64,000 nt of DNA from NCBI GenBank assembly GCA_001643675.2, contig LSRY02000051.1, positions 498,501 through 562,500 on the forward strand, in the 5' to 3' direction. The notes below the pieces were generated by a model, which searched no databases, was not told the origin of the DNA, and saw only the letters and a program-made list of their open reading frames with translations. Source of the DNA: Monocercomonoides exilis. Taxonomy: Eukaryota; Preaxostyla; Oxymonadida; Polymastigidae. Both the position numbers and the translations under genes were made by a program. Below are positions 36,617 to 49,697 of this stretch, in pieces (positions within the stretch are counted from its first letter, which is position 1; the number at the start of each line of letters is the position of its first letter).

Positions 36617-39600
36617 TAATAACTTTGAATGCTTATCAACATAAGCTACAGCAATTGCACATTCTGAGTTGGCATCTTGTTGGAGTGATGCTGAATGTGG
36701 CTGCTTTTATTAGAATTAATAATAAAGAATTATTTTTTCCAGTTTTGGATGTGAGATGATATTTTTCAGTTGTGCAATTAATGTTTCCCAACGTATGCTG
36801 ATGATGAGAAAGACAAATTTGGAAATCTATGTGACATAAAGAACGATATTAAACATACGCATTGACAAAGTTGCTCAAAGAAAAAAAGGCAAACTCGAGG
36901 TACCAATCATCTTGTTATTGAAGTGAGATGAGAGAAATTGCTTTTTGTTGAATTTCTATTTAATGTCATCCTTTCTTTTTGTGAAAATTGCAATGTTCAA
37001 CTTATTTAAATGGTGAAGATGTTAAAATTTAACACAACACAATAACGTTTTATGATGAAGTGCACTTGCTGTAATTGTTAAAGAAGAGTTTAACAAAAAC
37101 CTTTTTCGAGATATATGAACAATATAAAAAAATTATTAGCCCACATACTCTGCTGTTCAAGAACAACCTTCAAACCTTTGTCAAATGTTGAAGATTTACT
37201 GGTCCTTCAAATCTTAGTATTTGATCATTGAATTTCACAGAAGAAGAAGAGGATTTTAGTCAAAAATTTATATGAATGAGTCCCTCTCCCCAGTGACACC
37301 ACAAACACACTCGGCGATGAGCTTCTTGTAACGTTGTGATCGATCCCCACATGCCCCGCCTCCAGTTGACCAGAAGATATACTGAATAATGTTGTCGAAA
37401 AAACAAAAATAGAATTAATCCCAATCATACTCACAGTCTTCCCTCTCCCAACTATTGAAATCATCATTTCCCCAAACTAATCGTCTCCCCTTCGATCACA
37501 TGCTTTCCGCGCCGCAAAGTGATCGTCGAGCTCAGCTGTGCCTTGCTCGCTCATGAAACGTACACCAATGTCTTACATGGCTCTGCGTTTCTTATCCTTC
37601 GCAAATCGCTTTCGTCATCTCCATTTATCTAAGCCTATTATTCATTTTCCACTTCGCTTTACCACTACAACTTTTCCGTTAACATTTTCTAATGTCCATT
37701 TCTGTTTTGCATTTGCTTCTCTCTATCATCTCCATATAATGCGGTTCACACCTTATTCCAAACTGATTTTAATAAAAAATGATACAATCCATTACTAAAA
37801 TTCGTGAAAGCACACCTCAAAATAAAAATGTTACATCACTTTTTTTGACAGGAAGCTCTCTTCAAAGACACTTGTGTATTTTTTTTTCTGTCAAAAATCA
37901 ACAACTCTATTATTCTCTTGTGAATAATTGAATATATTAGTCAGCGCTGAATATAATTAATTCTGTTCGGAAAAAATGAAAATGAGACAAAATAAACTTC
38001 AAACAAAGAAATGAATGATTCAAGAAATTATTATCAAATTAAAAGATATCATATTTCTTCAATTTCTCAGAACAAACAAAACACAAATACTTAAAACAAT
38101 ATTATTGTCGAAAGAAATGGAATTTCTAAACTGCAACAAACTTCTAATATCAAATATTTTGGAAAAGTTTAACTTCAACGATTTTGTTTTTGAGAATTTC
38201 TTTCCCGAGAAATTGATCCGTTGAAAATTTTAGTTAGTTTTTAATATTGCAAGATGAAATCCATGAATAAACAAATTGTTCTTTAAAAATTCGAATGAAT
38301 TTCGCTTCCTGTTCGTTTGATTGTGTTCACATTGGCAATGTTTTCCATCAATCTTATGGCTGCAGATTTTCTTTTCATAAACAAAGCATGTTTCTTGTTG
38401 AAAACCATCAATTATTGGAAATGAAGAAACACATATTTATTCACAAACCACTTTTGTAAAAGTTGAAATATAAGTCGATTCAACTCAAATTGATATTTGT
38501 GAGGTTTTCATTTCGATTGCGTGGGAGAAATATGGATGAAACTTTATTACTAACAAGTTTTATAATGGGATTGTTTTGGTTCACTCAAAATGTGGTTGAC
38601 AAAATAAAAATACATAAAATGAAATTCCTGATGAATAATTCGAGAATTAAAAAGAGAGAAATAAAAATGAGCTGTCAATTAAAACTTTTAATTTGATGAG
38701 ACTATTTTAATGATCCCATAAAAAATCACCCATATATATTATAAGTCATTTATATTTTTTTGTCAAAGCATTATTGCTGAAAAAAATCAATTAAAACCAA
38801 AATTAAAAAAGCTCGAGTATATTAATCACCCAAAATGAAATAAAAAATGTTTTGAGGATCATTCTCATTTTTTCGTTTTAAACATTTTCAAGAAAAATTT
38901 CCTCATTTTCAACACTTATAAAAAAGAAATTACTCTTTTGAAATTTTGTTTTGGAAACGTTGCCCAAAAACATTTGTGGAAATTTTAATATCAAGTGTCT
39001 TTTTGGATGCGGGAAGAAAATACATCATCAACAACATATTTATTTGATAAATTTTATCAAATGAGTGTTTTGAACAATAAGCCAATCGATCAACATGTTC
39101 TTTGCTTCAAAATTTACCATCATAATGAATAGTTAGTGGACCTTTCCTTCAAATGATATTTGCATCAGTTGGTCAAACGAATCATCAATGGAAAAATATT
39201 AACTTTTTTTCATCCTTTTCAGAATTTTACGGAAAATGGATCAAAAAGTTAAAAGGCAAAACATCAATAAAAGAGGAAAAAAGTGGAGAAAATTAGAAAA
39301 ATTTCAGAAACAGATTTTCTCCAAGATGCAACAGATCTTCGTTCTTTTCTTTCCTTCGTTTCATATGCGAGCTTTTGAACAAAAATCTTGATGAAATAAT
39401 GTGAAAGATCGTTTGTCTCATAAAATTCACACGTTTTGAAAAAGTTATATTTGTTCTTTATTTCACACAATTTTCAACCATTAATTCATGCATTTTCATC
39501 ATTCTTTCGTTTTCAATGACAGTTGATTTATTCATATGCGGTTGTTTACAAGCACATTTTTGTTATGTGATTTTTCCAAAAAAATTTTTTGAAAGGCTTG

Positions 39601-39819
39601 AATTATTCTTGTTCTCCATTTATGAATATTGATTGATTTTTCTGAAGATTCAACGATTTTCATAATATTCAGAATGGTGTGGCTGCAGCATTTCCTGATT
39701 GGAAAGAACAAGAATCATGTTTTTCCATTAACGAATCCAAAGTTATGGGCTAAAAATGTTCACTTCTTGTTTTTTTATTAAGGGTTCAGAAGAAGAATTT
39801 CAGTTTTCTTTTTCTACTG
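36617..39819. other. Intergenic stretch with one receptor relic
   Basis: AT-rich DNA; apart from the relic at 37225-37540 only short, low-complexity frames are present. No RNA gene seen. Confidence 0.55.
37225..37540 (-). pseudogene. Relic of a second Pmp-like surface-protein subfamily
   Basis: On the minus strand a short segment (nt about 37450-37540) reads TITLRRGKHVIEGETISLG and, after stops and a frame change, the next (nt 37225-37467) contains VSMIGIN, ISSGQLEAGHVGIDHN and RSSSPSVFVVS. These phrases fit the beta-helix modules of oxymonad-type surface proteins but differ from the two full genes in this window. It is slightly GC-richer than its surroundings. It has no start, signal peptide or tail, so it is a fragment. 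Confidence 0.5.
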
Positions 39820-42800
39820 ATGCAAATGCTCAGTGCATCAACATTTTTGATTTCCACGGTTCAATTGTTCATAATTGCAATTCATCAATTTTCTTGTGGA
39901 GAAGAGAACTTTTTGCATAGTCATATCAGAGAGATGCATCCCGATTGTTCATTTCGAATTCCAACATCAAATATAAATCCATCTTTTCAAGACGCGCAAT
40001 TTGCAATATCTGAAAATACAGAGTCAAAAAACGATTTGAAGAGTCTTCTCAAAGCCGAATTAATAACTTCAAACACATCAATTTGCATTCGACAACTTGT
40101 GCTTCTGCAGAAAGAGGGCTGCTATTTGGTTTCTTCAAAGTTCAACTCTTCGCTTCAAATATGTTCATGCTTGCTAAAGTTTGCAGGAAGCGAAAAGGAT
40201 GGTTTGTTCTTTGGAGGTTGTGGTTCGCTTTCGTTTTGGAATATTTCGCTTCACTTTTCAAAGAATGTGAAGACAATGTCAAGCCTTGTTGAAGTACCTA
40301 TGAAAAATTTAAACTGGATTGATGATATTAATGCAGAGGTGCGTGATTCAGAATTCTTATCCTTTGTTCAAGGACCAACACCGTTTGTTCAACTGTCACC
40401 CTTGACTTCCATCACAATCAGCGAATGCTCCTTTTTTAATGTTTCACAGAAAAAAGTCAACGTGAAAACTTGCCTGCCTTTTTCTTATATGAATCCAGAT
40501 AAGAGATGTGTAATGGATTCAGTGAATTGCATTTCTGTTCAGAATCCATATCTGGGGTGTATCGTTGATGGAGCAACAAGTGTATTCATCTGCTGCAATT
40601 CGTCATTTTTGAGCTGTGAGGCAGTTACAACCAGAACGAATTTCAGCACAGGATTCAAGGAGTTCAATGACACATCTTTTTCGTTCAAAAGTGCAGAAAT
40701 ACTAAATGGTGGAGCAATTTGTCTGACAGGGGATGCATCTCTCACAACTGCAAGATGTTTGTTTGAAAACTGTTCTCTCACCAAGTCTGGTTCCAGAGCA
40801 GCTGCAGTTCGAAATGAAGGATCAGGAAAGTGGAAGTGTGAGAATACAGTTTTTCAAAATGGTTCTGCAACAGCATCTGGTGCGTTTGATATAAGGGGGA
40901 CAGGAGAACTCGAAGTGACTTTTTCCAATTTTACACAATGTTCTGCAAGAGATGGTGTTGGTGCAGTTGAGATTAACAAACAAATATCTTGCCTTCTCAT
41001 GGAAGATAATTTTTTATTGAATGAAGCAAATGGAGGTTTTGCAGGTGCACTAAATTGTTATGTTATAGAGCATGATTTTTCAGTTGTTTCTTGCTTTTTC
41101 AAGTCAAATAGAGCCAAAACTTATGCAGGGGCAATCAGATTTGATCACAGTCAAGTTTACAGTATCACTGCAACACTATCTGATTGCATTTTCATAAACA
41201 ATACAGCAAATGAAGGAAATGATATTTATGCACATGAAACATGGACTGGAAAATTGAATCTTGTTGCATCAAGGTTGTTTTCCACAAGCAATCAACCCAG
41301 AACGATATTTGCCTGGGCAACTGCAGAGGAGACCTCACATTATGTGATCGATCCGCCAAACAGCCAGAATAAGATTATGATTACAACAAATGGCTACGAT
41401 TGGGATAATTGTGGGCGAAGTGACTTTGACGAATTCAATTGTCTGACAATGAAAAAAGGAATAGAAAGAGCCAAGATAGAATCGATGAGTTTTGAGATAA
41501 AAGAAGGACTGTTTCCTTCAGGCCAAATTGATATTGGATCTTCAAATGTTATTGGAAGCGGATCTGGAGCATCGATGACAAGCATAAAGTCAGAGATGAA
41601 AAGTGGAGAAGAAGCACTTTTCAGAATAAGTTCTGGAAAACTTCAAGCATCGGAAATGAAGTTTATTCACGATGGTTCGAATGAACACTGCAGAAGTTCA
41701 TCGCTGTTTCTGATGAGCGAAAGTTCTGGGCTTCTTGTTCTTTCTTCTTGCCAAATAACTTGCGAAACTTCATCTGTAGAACAGTCCTTTTCAAAGCCTC
41801 TTATAAGTTCAGAGAATGGCAAAGTGACACTTGATTTGTGCCATATTGAGGGCTGCCAGTCTTTGAATGCATTCATCACAAAGCAATGTGGAAATCTTGT
41901 TGTGAATGATACGTGCATCTCAACAATGACTCGGCAGTCCGGGAATGGGGGTGCTATGGAAGTGATATTGGTGGATGATGCAGAATATATCGTAAAAAAT
42001 GTGTCGTTGAAGCAATGCAAGGTGGGAACAACAAATGAAAAGGGCGGGGGAATCTATTTGGTTCTGTGCGAAAATTCAACAAGTAATTATCAATTAGATT
42101 CTGTGAATGTGTCAGGAAATGATGCAAAATGGGGAAAAGATATGTTTGTTCAATGTGTTGACTTGAATGGATCAGTGACAACAAGTCGGATTGTGAATAT
42201 TAAAAACGATGATGGCGACAATTTGGATTTCTTTGGGATTGACAGCACAGTATTTCTAGATGCTCCAGTGAATCTGTCCTATTTTTTTCTTGCACAGGCA
42301 ATCGTTAGAAATCGAAATAAGTCAGTCTGGAAAGGATTATTCTGGATGTGGAGATGATGTATTTCCCTGCAATTCGTTTTGGAGAGGATTCAAAAACTTG
42401 GCAATTGATGCCACAAACGAAAAAAAGGAATTGAGGATTGATGGATCGACTGTTATTCAAGACCAGTTCATTTTGTCTTGTTTGATGATACGCTCGAAAC
42501 AGGGCGAAGAAACAGCGAAATTGGAATTTCAGTCCATTGTGGAGACAGGAAGTTCAGATGTGATGCTGTTGAATGAGAATAATTTGGAGTTTGACAGAAT
42601 CTGCTTCAACATTCCATCAAGTTTTATAATCTCGATATCTTCTCTAATTTCTTCCTCAGACAAGGAAAACTCGAACCTTGTTTTGAAGAAGTGCTCATTT
42701 GAAAACAAAACCAAGGATTCCATCACATTTTCTCTTCTTCTTGTTCTTGGAGGAACTCTTCGAGTCGAACAATGCACAGTATCTCAGATGGCTTTTAATT

Positions 42801-45800
42801 CAAGCCCTGTGATTGTTTCAAGCAAAGCACTTGTCGTTCTTGGAATGCTCACTATTTCCTCTGTGGAACTCACAAGTTGCCCATTAGTCTCAATTGTTTC
42901 TGAAGAGCCAAGCGACAAACGCATAAGCAGAAATGAGGAAGTTCAATCACTAACATTGAGTTCCTGTTCCTTTGAAGGAATAACCTCTTCCAGTTCAAAT
43001 ATGGCTTGCATTTTATCATCAATAATCAATGCTCCAGTTTTAATTGATCAGAGCTCATTAATGACTATTTCATCAAAAGACAGTAATGATGGAGGAGCTG
43101 TGGGAATATCCATTCAAGAGAAAGGTGCACTCACAGTAAACAAAACAGAAACAAGCAGATGCGAATGTGAAAGTGATGCATCGGGAAGAGGTGGGTTCCT
43201 TTTTCTAAACTGTGTGGACAATGCAAATATGATAAAATTTGAGGATTTGCATTTTACCAATAACATGGCAGCGATTGGTAAAGACATGTTCATTGTTTGC
43301 AGCGATCTCACAGAATTGGTCAATTCAACCTCATTCAGCTTTGCCATGGATATTGAACATTCCAAACGAGCAAATTCACTGATGGGTTTTGATAGGACTC
43401 ATTTTGCCAAAGCTGAAGATCTTTTTATTTTCATTTCAGGATATTTCAATGAAACTATTCACGTCGATGGGGAAAGAGGAATAAATAGTATCGCCTGTGG
43501 AAAGCCAAACTTTCCATGTAATTCGTTGAACTTTGGATTGAACAGAATACAGGGTGAGGGAACAAAAAATATTCTCATATCAGGGGGAAGCTCACTTCTT
43601 GAAGAAGTGCTGATGGACAATGTCACTGTTAAATCAGAGCAGGAAAACTCATCATCAAGATTGGTTGTGAATAAAACATTGGCTAATTCTGTTGGAGTTG
43701 CAATATCTGCAAGCCTTGTATCATTTTCATCAATCAACTTTTCGTTGCCGCCAATTTTCACCAATTTGCAGAAAGCTCTTATGGAAACATTGGACAGTGA
43801 ATCGTGCTTGAGCATTTCTGAATGTTCATTCAATCTCCAAAGCGAGGGAATATTGTCCTTCATTCTTTTGTCAGTCAAAAATGGAGATTTGAATCTTTAT
43901 TCATGCTCATTTGAAATACTTCAAATATCAAAGCCTTTTATTGAATTTTATCAGTCTTCGGATTCAACTGGTGGGACATTGACGATTGAACATTGTTTAT
44001 TTGGAAGTGTAACCCAAAGCATCAACAGCGCCTGTATTTTGATAACAACTATGGTCAATGATGCAAATGCTATGCTATCAAATTCATCATTTACTGTGTG
44101 CGCAGCTGATACTAGTGATTGCGGAGGAGCGTTGCATGTGAAGATGGAGGAGGGAGGAAGATTTGAGATATACAATACAAAGATTTCTTCATGCTCTGCC
44201 ATTGCAGGAAAAGGAGGTGGAGTGTTTTTGAATTGCCTTTCTCAGGAAAACAAGATGATTCCATTCCATTTCAAAAACATAACGTTTTCAAACAACAAGG
44301 CGAGGATAGGAAGAGACGTGTTTGTGAAGTGCTTTTCAATTTCCAAACAAATCAGCGAAGAACAATTTGATTTAGACTTTCGTGAGCCACCGTATGACAG
44401 GTTTAATGCGATCTGGGGTGTGGATGAAACACTTCCAATTGAAGATGTGGATCTCATTCCTCTTATTGTTGTGCATCGCAGCGAGCTGATTTTTGTGTGT
44501 GGAGTGAATGATGAGGGGAATGATGTGAAGCCATGTGGGAACTCAACAACACCATGCAAATCCTTGAGCTATGGGTTGTCTCATATTATATCTTCAGCAT
44601 ACAGTCAGCTTCTGATAGATCGAGAATGTGACATATCACAAACTTGCACTGCAAACAGTGTGACAGTTAAGAGTCTGAATCCAGCAACGCATGCTGTTGT
44701 GCATCTGAAAACGGAGGTTTCAAAATCGCAAAGATCAGAGTGTATTTTGGAAAGTGCTGAGACCGTGAAATTTGAATGTGTTTCATTTTTATTTCAACAT
44801 GGATTTGTCTCAACGTGCAAAAGCATATTCATTCAAATGAATGGATCATTGGTTGTAGCATCCTGCTTATTCTCCAGTACTGATCAGAGCATTTGCATCA
44901 ATCAATCGTTGTTTTCAATTGCTTCAGGATCATTTGATATGAGCAGAACAAGCGTGAAACACATGATCACTTCAAGGCCGTTGTTTGAGCTGAGGAGTTC
45001 TTGTTTTGCTCAGCTGCAAGCCGTTGAGTTTGGCGGATTGGCATTTGGAAGCTCACTGATCGATGCTTGTGAAGGCTCAAATCTCATCATTAAAGAAATA
45101 AACACATCAGATATCACTGTTAAAAACAGTTCTCTAATTTCAATAAAAGAGCGAAGCATTTCGAAAATGAACGAGGAGAATCTTGAAAGTTCTATTATGA
45201 TAATTCACTCGAATGTCTCTGGGATCAAACGAATGACACCAGGCACATGCTTGTTGTCATCATCTTCTTCCATTCCAACTCTCTGTCGAATATCAAACTG
45301 TTCATTTGTTAATCAGACATCATCTTCCACAAATGCACAGATAATTGATATGTCCAATAATGTTTCCATCGAATCTTCGTTTTTTGAAGGATATCAAAAT
45401 GATACCAATATCATCGATTATTCAGCAATTGAAGATGCATGCCATTGGAATGGATCGTTGATTTATCTTTTCAACAGCACTAGCCATTTGAAGGACACAA
45501 TCATCACAAACTCTGCAGAAGGGGGCATATCAATTGATCGTGGGAATGTTGACATCACCATGGGAATGTTTGTGAACAACACGCCTTCTCTTCCGCAATA
45601 TCCATCGGCTCGAAGAAATGTTGTTTGCACAGGCACTGCTGTGGTGGATGTGGTGAGTCTGAAGGGAGGCGACGGGTGGAAAGACAATTCATCGCTGTGG
45701 ATTCTGAACGAGGGGTGCACTCTGAAGGGTTTGGCCTCAGATCGACCATCGGCTTTGTTTGTCCCTGAGCTGCGCGAGGTGCAGATGGAAGTGGAAGGCA

Positions 45801-47476
45801 CACAGGCCAAGCTCAGGTTTGTGGGTGAGCTCTTGCTCCCCTGCAACCTCTCCTGCCAGCTGGTGCGCTCACTCCGCTCTGAGCAGCACATTGAGAGGCA
45901 TGAGTTTGGGGAGGATGGGTTTGTGGATGAGCACGAGGCCTGGTGTGCCGTTTCATCCTCAGAGATTGAGCCCGAGGCAGAAGCAGAAGAAGAATCAGAA
46001 GAGGTGAGTGTATGTCTTCTGTTTGGGAATGCCGATTCTCCTTCATCAACCCAGTCATTCATTCTGAAGAATAGAAGTGAGACAAAGGCAAAAGGAGATG
46101 AAAGGATCGTTGAAGGTGGAAATGAGAAGAAGTCGTGGTGGGTTATTATTGTAATTGCCTCTGCAGTTTTCATTGTGTTGCTGGCAATTATTGTTGTTTT
46201 GACTGTTCGCTGGAGAAAGCAAAAGAGAAGAACAGAAGAGCTGGAAGTGATTGTGGAAGACAATATCAAAAAGGATCCGAAAGCGTTTGAGATGGTAACA
46301 ATGGAGATGTCGCCTGAGGAACAGTGGAGGAGAGCAGAGAGGGAGGCAGAGAAGAAGAACGAAGAGAGGATCAAGAAGAGGGTGTATACAAAAAGTCTGG
46401 GACATTCTGAGTCATCAGAGCATTTGTTGAGCGAGAGTGGCTCCACTGAATATATTTTGGGAAAGGGTTCAGACAAGATTCCTCAGTGGGCATTGGAGAA
46501 GGTTGAGGAAGAGGAAATAAGAAAGCAGACTCCATCACCTTCCATTTCATCCACTTCAACAACAGACACTTCAGACACAGATTCAACTTTTGTTCGATCG
46601 GAGAGTCTGTGTCCAACCACCTCGTCGATGTCGAATCTGGTGGATGCAATGGCCTGTTCCTCGCCTCATGAAAAGCTGATTGTGGACTTGAGGGATTCTC
46701 TGTTCATGTTGTTGCATGGAAGGAATAAGACAAAAGAGATGGCAATAGGCACTCTTCAGGAGAGAGAACAAACAGCAGCCCAAATCCTGTTCTGGGTGGC
46801 GAATGGAGCTCTCCACTCATTTGATGAAATGGAGAACCCACTTCAGTCATTGGCCAGCCTGAGTCCACATATTGTGTTGTTTTCTGAACACATGGTGATC
46901 TGCATTGTCATGCATTCAGACTTCCTTTCTTCTGATGATAGTTCAGATTCCTCATCGATCTCTTCATTAACTGTTGTATCTTCATCGTCCAATATTTCAG
47001 TGATGAGCGAGAGATTCACAGACTCACCACCTCCTTCATCTGCTTTTGAAGACGAAGACGAGATAAGAAAAGAGTGTCTGAGATGGAAGGCACCAGAACT
47101 GCTGATGAACAAGAAGATGGGGGCAACAAAGGAATCAGTGTCATTCTCGATTGGGATGATGCTGTGGGAGTGTGTGACGCTGGAGATCCCGTTTGGGGAG
47201 TATGAGGGTGTGGTGGCAGGGCAGAAAATAGTGAACGGAGAAAGACCGAATTTCAGAAAGGCTGAAGAATCAAAACTTCTTCAGTTAATACAAGCTTGTT
47301 TTGCACAAAACGGAGAAGATAGACCGACTTTGACACATTTCAAAAGAGAGTTCATTCAACTTTTCCCTCCAGGAGCTGCTGTGCTCACAATGTCTGATGC
47401 AATAGACTTGGAGGAATCAAGAGAAGGCAATGACCAATCCACCACTGGTTATTCGTCAATTGTATCAAGAAATTGA
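39820..47476 (+). CDS. Second giant Pmp-like surface receptor, one frameshift
   Basis: Two overlapping frames (39820-42357 and from about 42290 to 47476) belong to one gene. Reading six instead of seven T at 42282-42288 gives a continuous product of about 2550 residues and restores the family pattern between NLSYFF and LHRQSLEIEIS. The N-terminus has a signal peptide (STFLISTVQLFIIAI). The ectodomain has Pmp-like beta-helix modules with CG..(P)C marks near nt 41410, 42345, 43498 and 44531, about 1.1 kb apart. One transmembrane helix (nt about 46135-46210) precedes the acidic, Ser-rich cytoplasmic region and the pseudokinase-like tail (APELL, IGMMLWE, RPTL; no HRD or DFG). Stop TGA. The tail DNA is almost identical to that of the first receptor. 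From 43307 onwards the gene is also present in the right inverted arm. Confidence 0.8.
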
Positions 47477-48861
47477 ACAACTGAGAATAGTTGATGTGAG
47501 ATCCAATGCATTCACGTCAAATGTGTCATTTGTTTCTTTTTATCTATTTTCAGATTTTTGCTGTTCGGCACATTAGATTTTATGTTTTTCTCTCTCACTT
47601 CAAATGGCTGTTTTCGAAAGGAATCAGCCAGCACGTTAACAAACTCATAACACATATACACAGATAAGCAAAATTAACTTTTCCACTTAGAAAAATTGGC
47701 AAATGTCGAAAATTGGGAAACATTCATTTTCAACTTTTTAAAAAAGTGATAATTATAAAAAATTTAAAAAAAATGAAGTGAGGTTATATGAAATGAAAAA
47801 TGCAAAATTAAACAAATTGCGAATAAAACTTTTCATTTGAAAAAATTTTTGAATTTGAAATGGCATAATACCCACTATCTGGGTTTGGACATGAAATAAA
47901 CCAACTTGCTTATTTGTTTGCAAGTCATCAGCTCCAATTTGTCGGAGAAACCTTCATTTTCAATACTTATCTTTGTGACTTTTTTATTCAAAAGCCCTGA
48001 CAATAATAGTGAATCGGAAAACGAACATGTTTTTGGTATCCAAATGTTTCAAAGAAAAACGTGCACAAACAATTTGTGCCTAAAACTGTTTCAAAATACA
48101 AATTTCAATCAAACGGTGGAAAATACGGACTTTCGAGCTTTTTTTTCGCCGAAAGCATTAAAGAGATGGGACAAAATATTTAACTTCAGGCATTTTCATT
48201 GAAAAATTATGCACTTTTGATTAACTTTTTGTGATCAAAAAATTTGAAAAAAATGGGTTTGTTTTTTAAAATACATTTGATGTCACAAAACAAAATGTTA
48301 TTATATCAATGATGTTTGTTGACAGATATGAAAATCAAATTGTTTTTGAGATCTGGGTTGGTTTTAAAATGTTATAAGTGAAACAGTTATTTCATGCTTT
48401 GTGCATAAAAAGCTTGAAAGTCCATATTTTCCCCCAGATATGGTATATCAGCTATAGATCCATCTCGATTAAGATCATTCAATATTATCGAGTTATGTAT
48501 ATCTGATGGTAGTTATCATCTTGTATTATCAATTGGAATAGGCAATGATAATAAGATAGAGATCGATGATTATTGCTGACACTCTTAGGGGTTTATCATG
48601 ATTAGATATTCGGTGATGTTCTATAATGAAGGAGTTATTGATTTGTGTAATCGATATGTGTCAATAGCTGACATACGATATCTCCAAGGAGAAGATTAGC
48701 TAAAAGATTAACTGGAGTGTCGAAGATGGTGAATTAGTGTGAAAATTGATGAAATCGTTGATGAATAACATGAATAACATGTTGAACGTGTTGTCCATTG
48801 AACATGTGTTGTGTGTTAAACGTGTTATCGTTGATGAAATCGTTGTGAAAAACATGAGTTC
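47477..48861. other. Intergenic part of the inverted arm
   Basis: No gene supported. From about 48735 to 48860 the sequence is made of degenerate short repeats of GTTGATGAAATCGTTG, AACATGTTGAACGTG and related words, just before the paired hairpin. The right arm carries the same at about 58444-59829. Confidence 0.5.
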
Positions 48862-48892
48862 GCAACGAAGTTGCTCAGGAGACTTTGTCTCC
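48862..48892 (+). promoter_or_regulatory. Pair of perfect short hairpins upstream of the small basic ORF
   Basis: GCAAC-GAA-GTTGC (48862-48874) and, after TCA, GGAGAC-TTT-GTCTCC (48878-48892) are two perfect stems with three-base loops. They lie 74 bases before the ATG of the 76-residue ORF. Function unknown; a replication/nicking site, protein-binding site or RNA element is possible. Confidence 0.5.
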
Positions 48893-48965
48893 GTTGTATG
48901 TTGAACATGCGTTGGTGGAAATCGTAAATAAAAAATAATTGATTTTGTTTTTTGTTTTATAGAAA

Positions 48966-49196
48966 ATGGGTCGGAAGAAGATATACGCAACTGTAGAAAA
49001 AGCAAAAGCGGATCAACAGAAACAAATTAAACAGTTTCAGGAAAAACGTAAGGAAGAAACTAAGTATTACAACGAACATGTATCCGAAAAACAGAAGATA
49101 TTGATTAAGATATTGAGGAGAAAGCTTATCGAAAGTGATGAGTTGTTAGATGAGATGATGGAAAAAGTTAATGGTTATTTGCATGCACCGGGTTGA
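48966..49196 (+). CDS. Small basic helical protein, 76 residues
   Basis: The ATG at 48966 follows the paired hairpin by 74 bases; stop TGA. The sequence starts MGRKKIYATVEKAKADQQKQ and is Lys/Glu-rich and fully helical by composition, with a leucine/isoleucine-spaced C-terminal half. The basic start followed by a helix resembles small DNA-binding or bZIP-like proteins of mobile elements, but I cannot name a family. An identical copy lies in the right arm at 58109-58339. It neighbours the helicase relic on the opposite strand, so it may belong to the same element. Confidence 0.5.
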   Translation: MGRKKIYATVEKAKADQQKQIKQFQEKRKEETKYYNEHVSEKQKILIKILRRKLIESDELLDEMMEKVNGYLHAPG

Positions 49197-49650
49197 TTGG
49201 GCAAAATGTGTAAATTGATGAAATATAACAGGCCACACACATTTGTTGTACCGTCGATTGTATCAAACAGGGGTCACAGTGGCATTATTGTGGATTGTCA
49301 CATTGATGTTTTTCACTTAACTTGAGGGTTATTTTTGTGTGTTTAGCTTGAAAAAGTGTAAATTGGTAGACAGGACACCAAATTGTGGCAATATAGAGAT
49401 GCTGAGGGAAGGGAAATATTGTCTAAAATCTCCGTGCTGGAAGCGTGTCCTGGTGTTCAGGTGTCAAGGATAGTTTAATTTCATCTGAAAAGAGCTGCCA
49501 ACATGGGCATTTCACACCCAATTTGGTATGATTTTGAGTGTTTTTATTTATTTTCGACCATGTTGTCATTTTGCCACATTGCCACATGGAATCTTTGATG
49601 GTATATGACAAATGATACACTCTTATAATATCGTTTGTGTATTAATGATT

Positions 49651-49651
<1 letters not shown>

Positions 49652-49686
<35 letters not shown>
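49652..49686. repeat. Poly-A run of 35 bases
   Basis: An uninterrupted A run just past the 3' end of the helicase relic. The mirror run in the right arm (57626-57653) has 28 bases. Confidence 0.95.
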
Positions 49687-49688
<2 letters not shown>

Positions 49689-49697
49689 ATATGTTTA

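Noticed and set aside
48735-48860. CRISPR-like array
   Set aside because: The short words are degenerate, overlapping and unevenly spaced with no spacers, and the DNA is eukaryotic.
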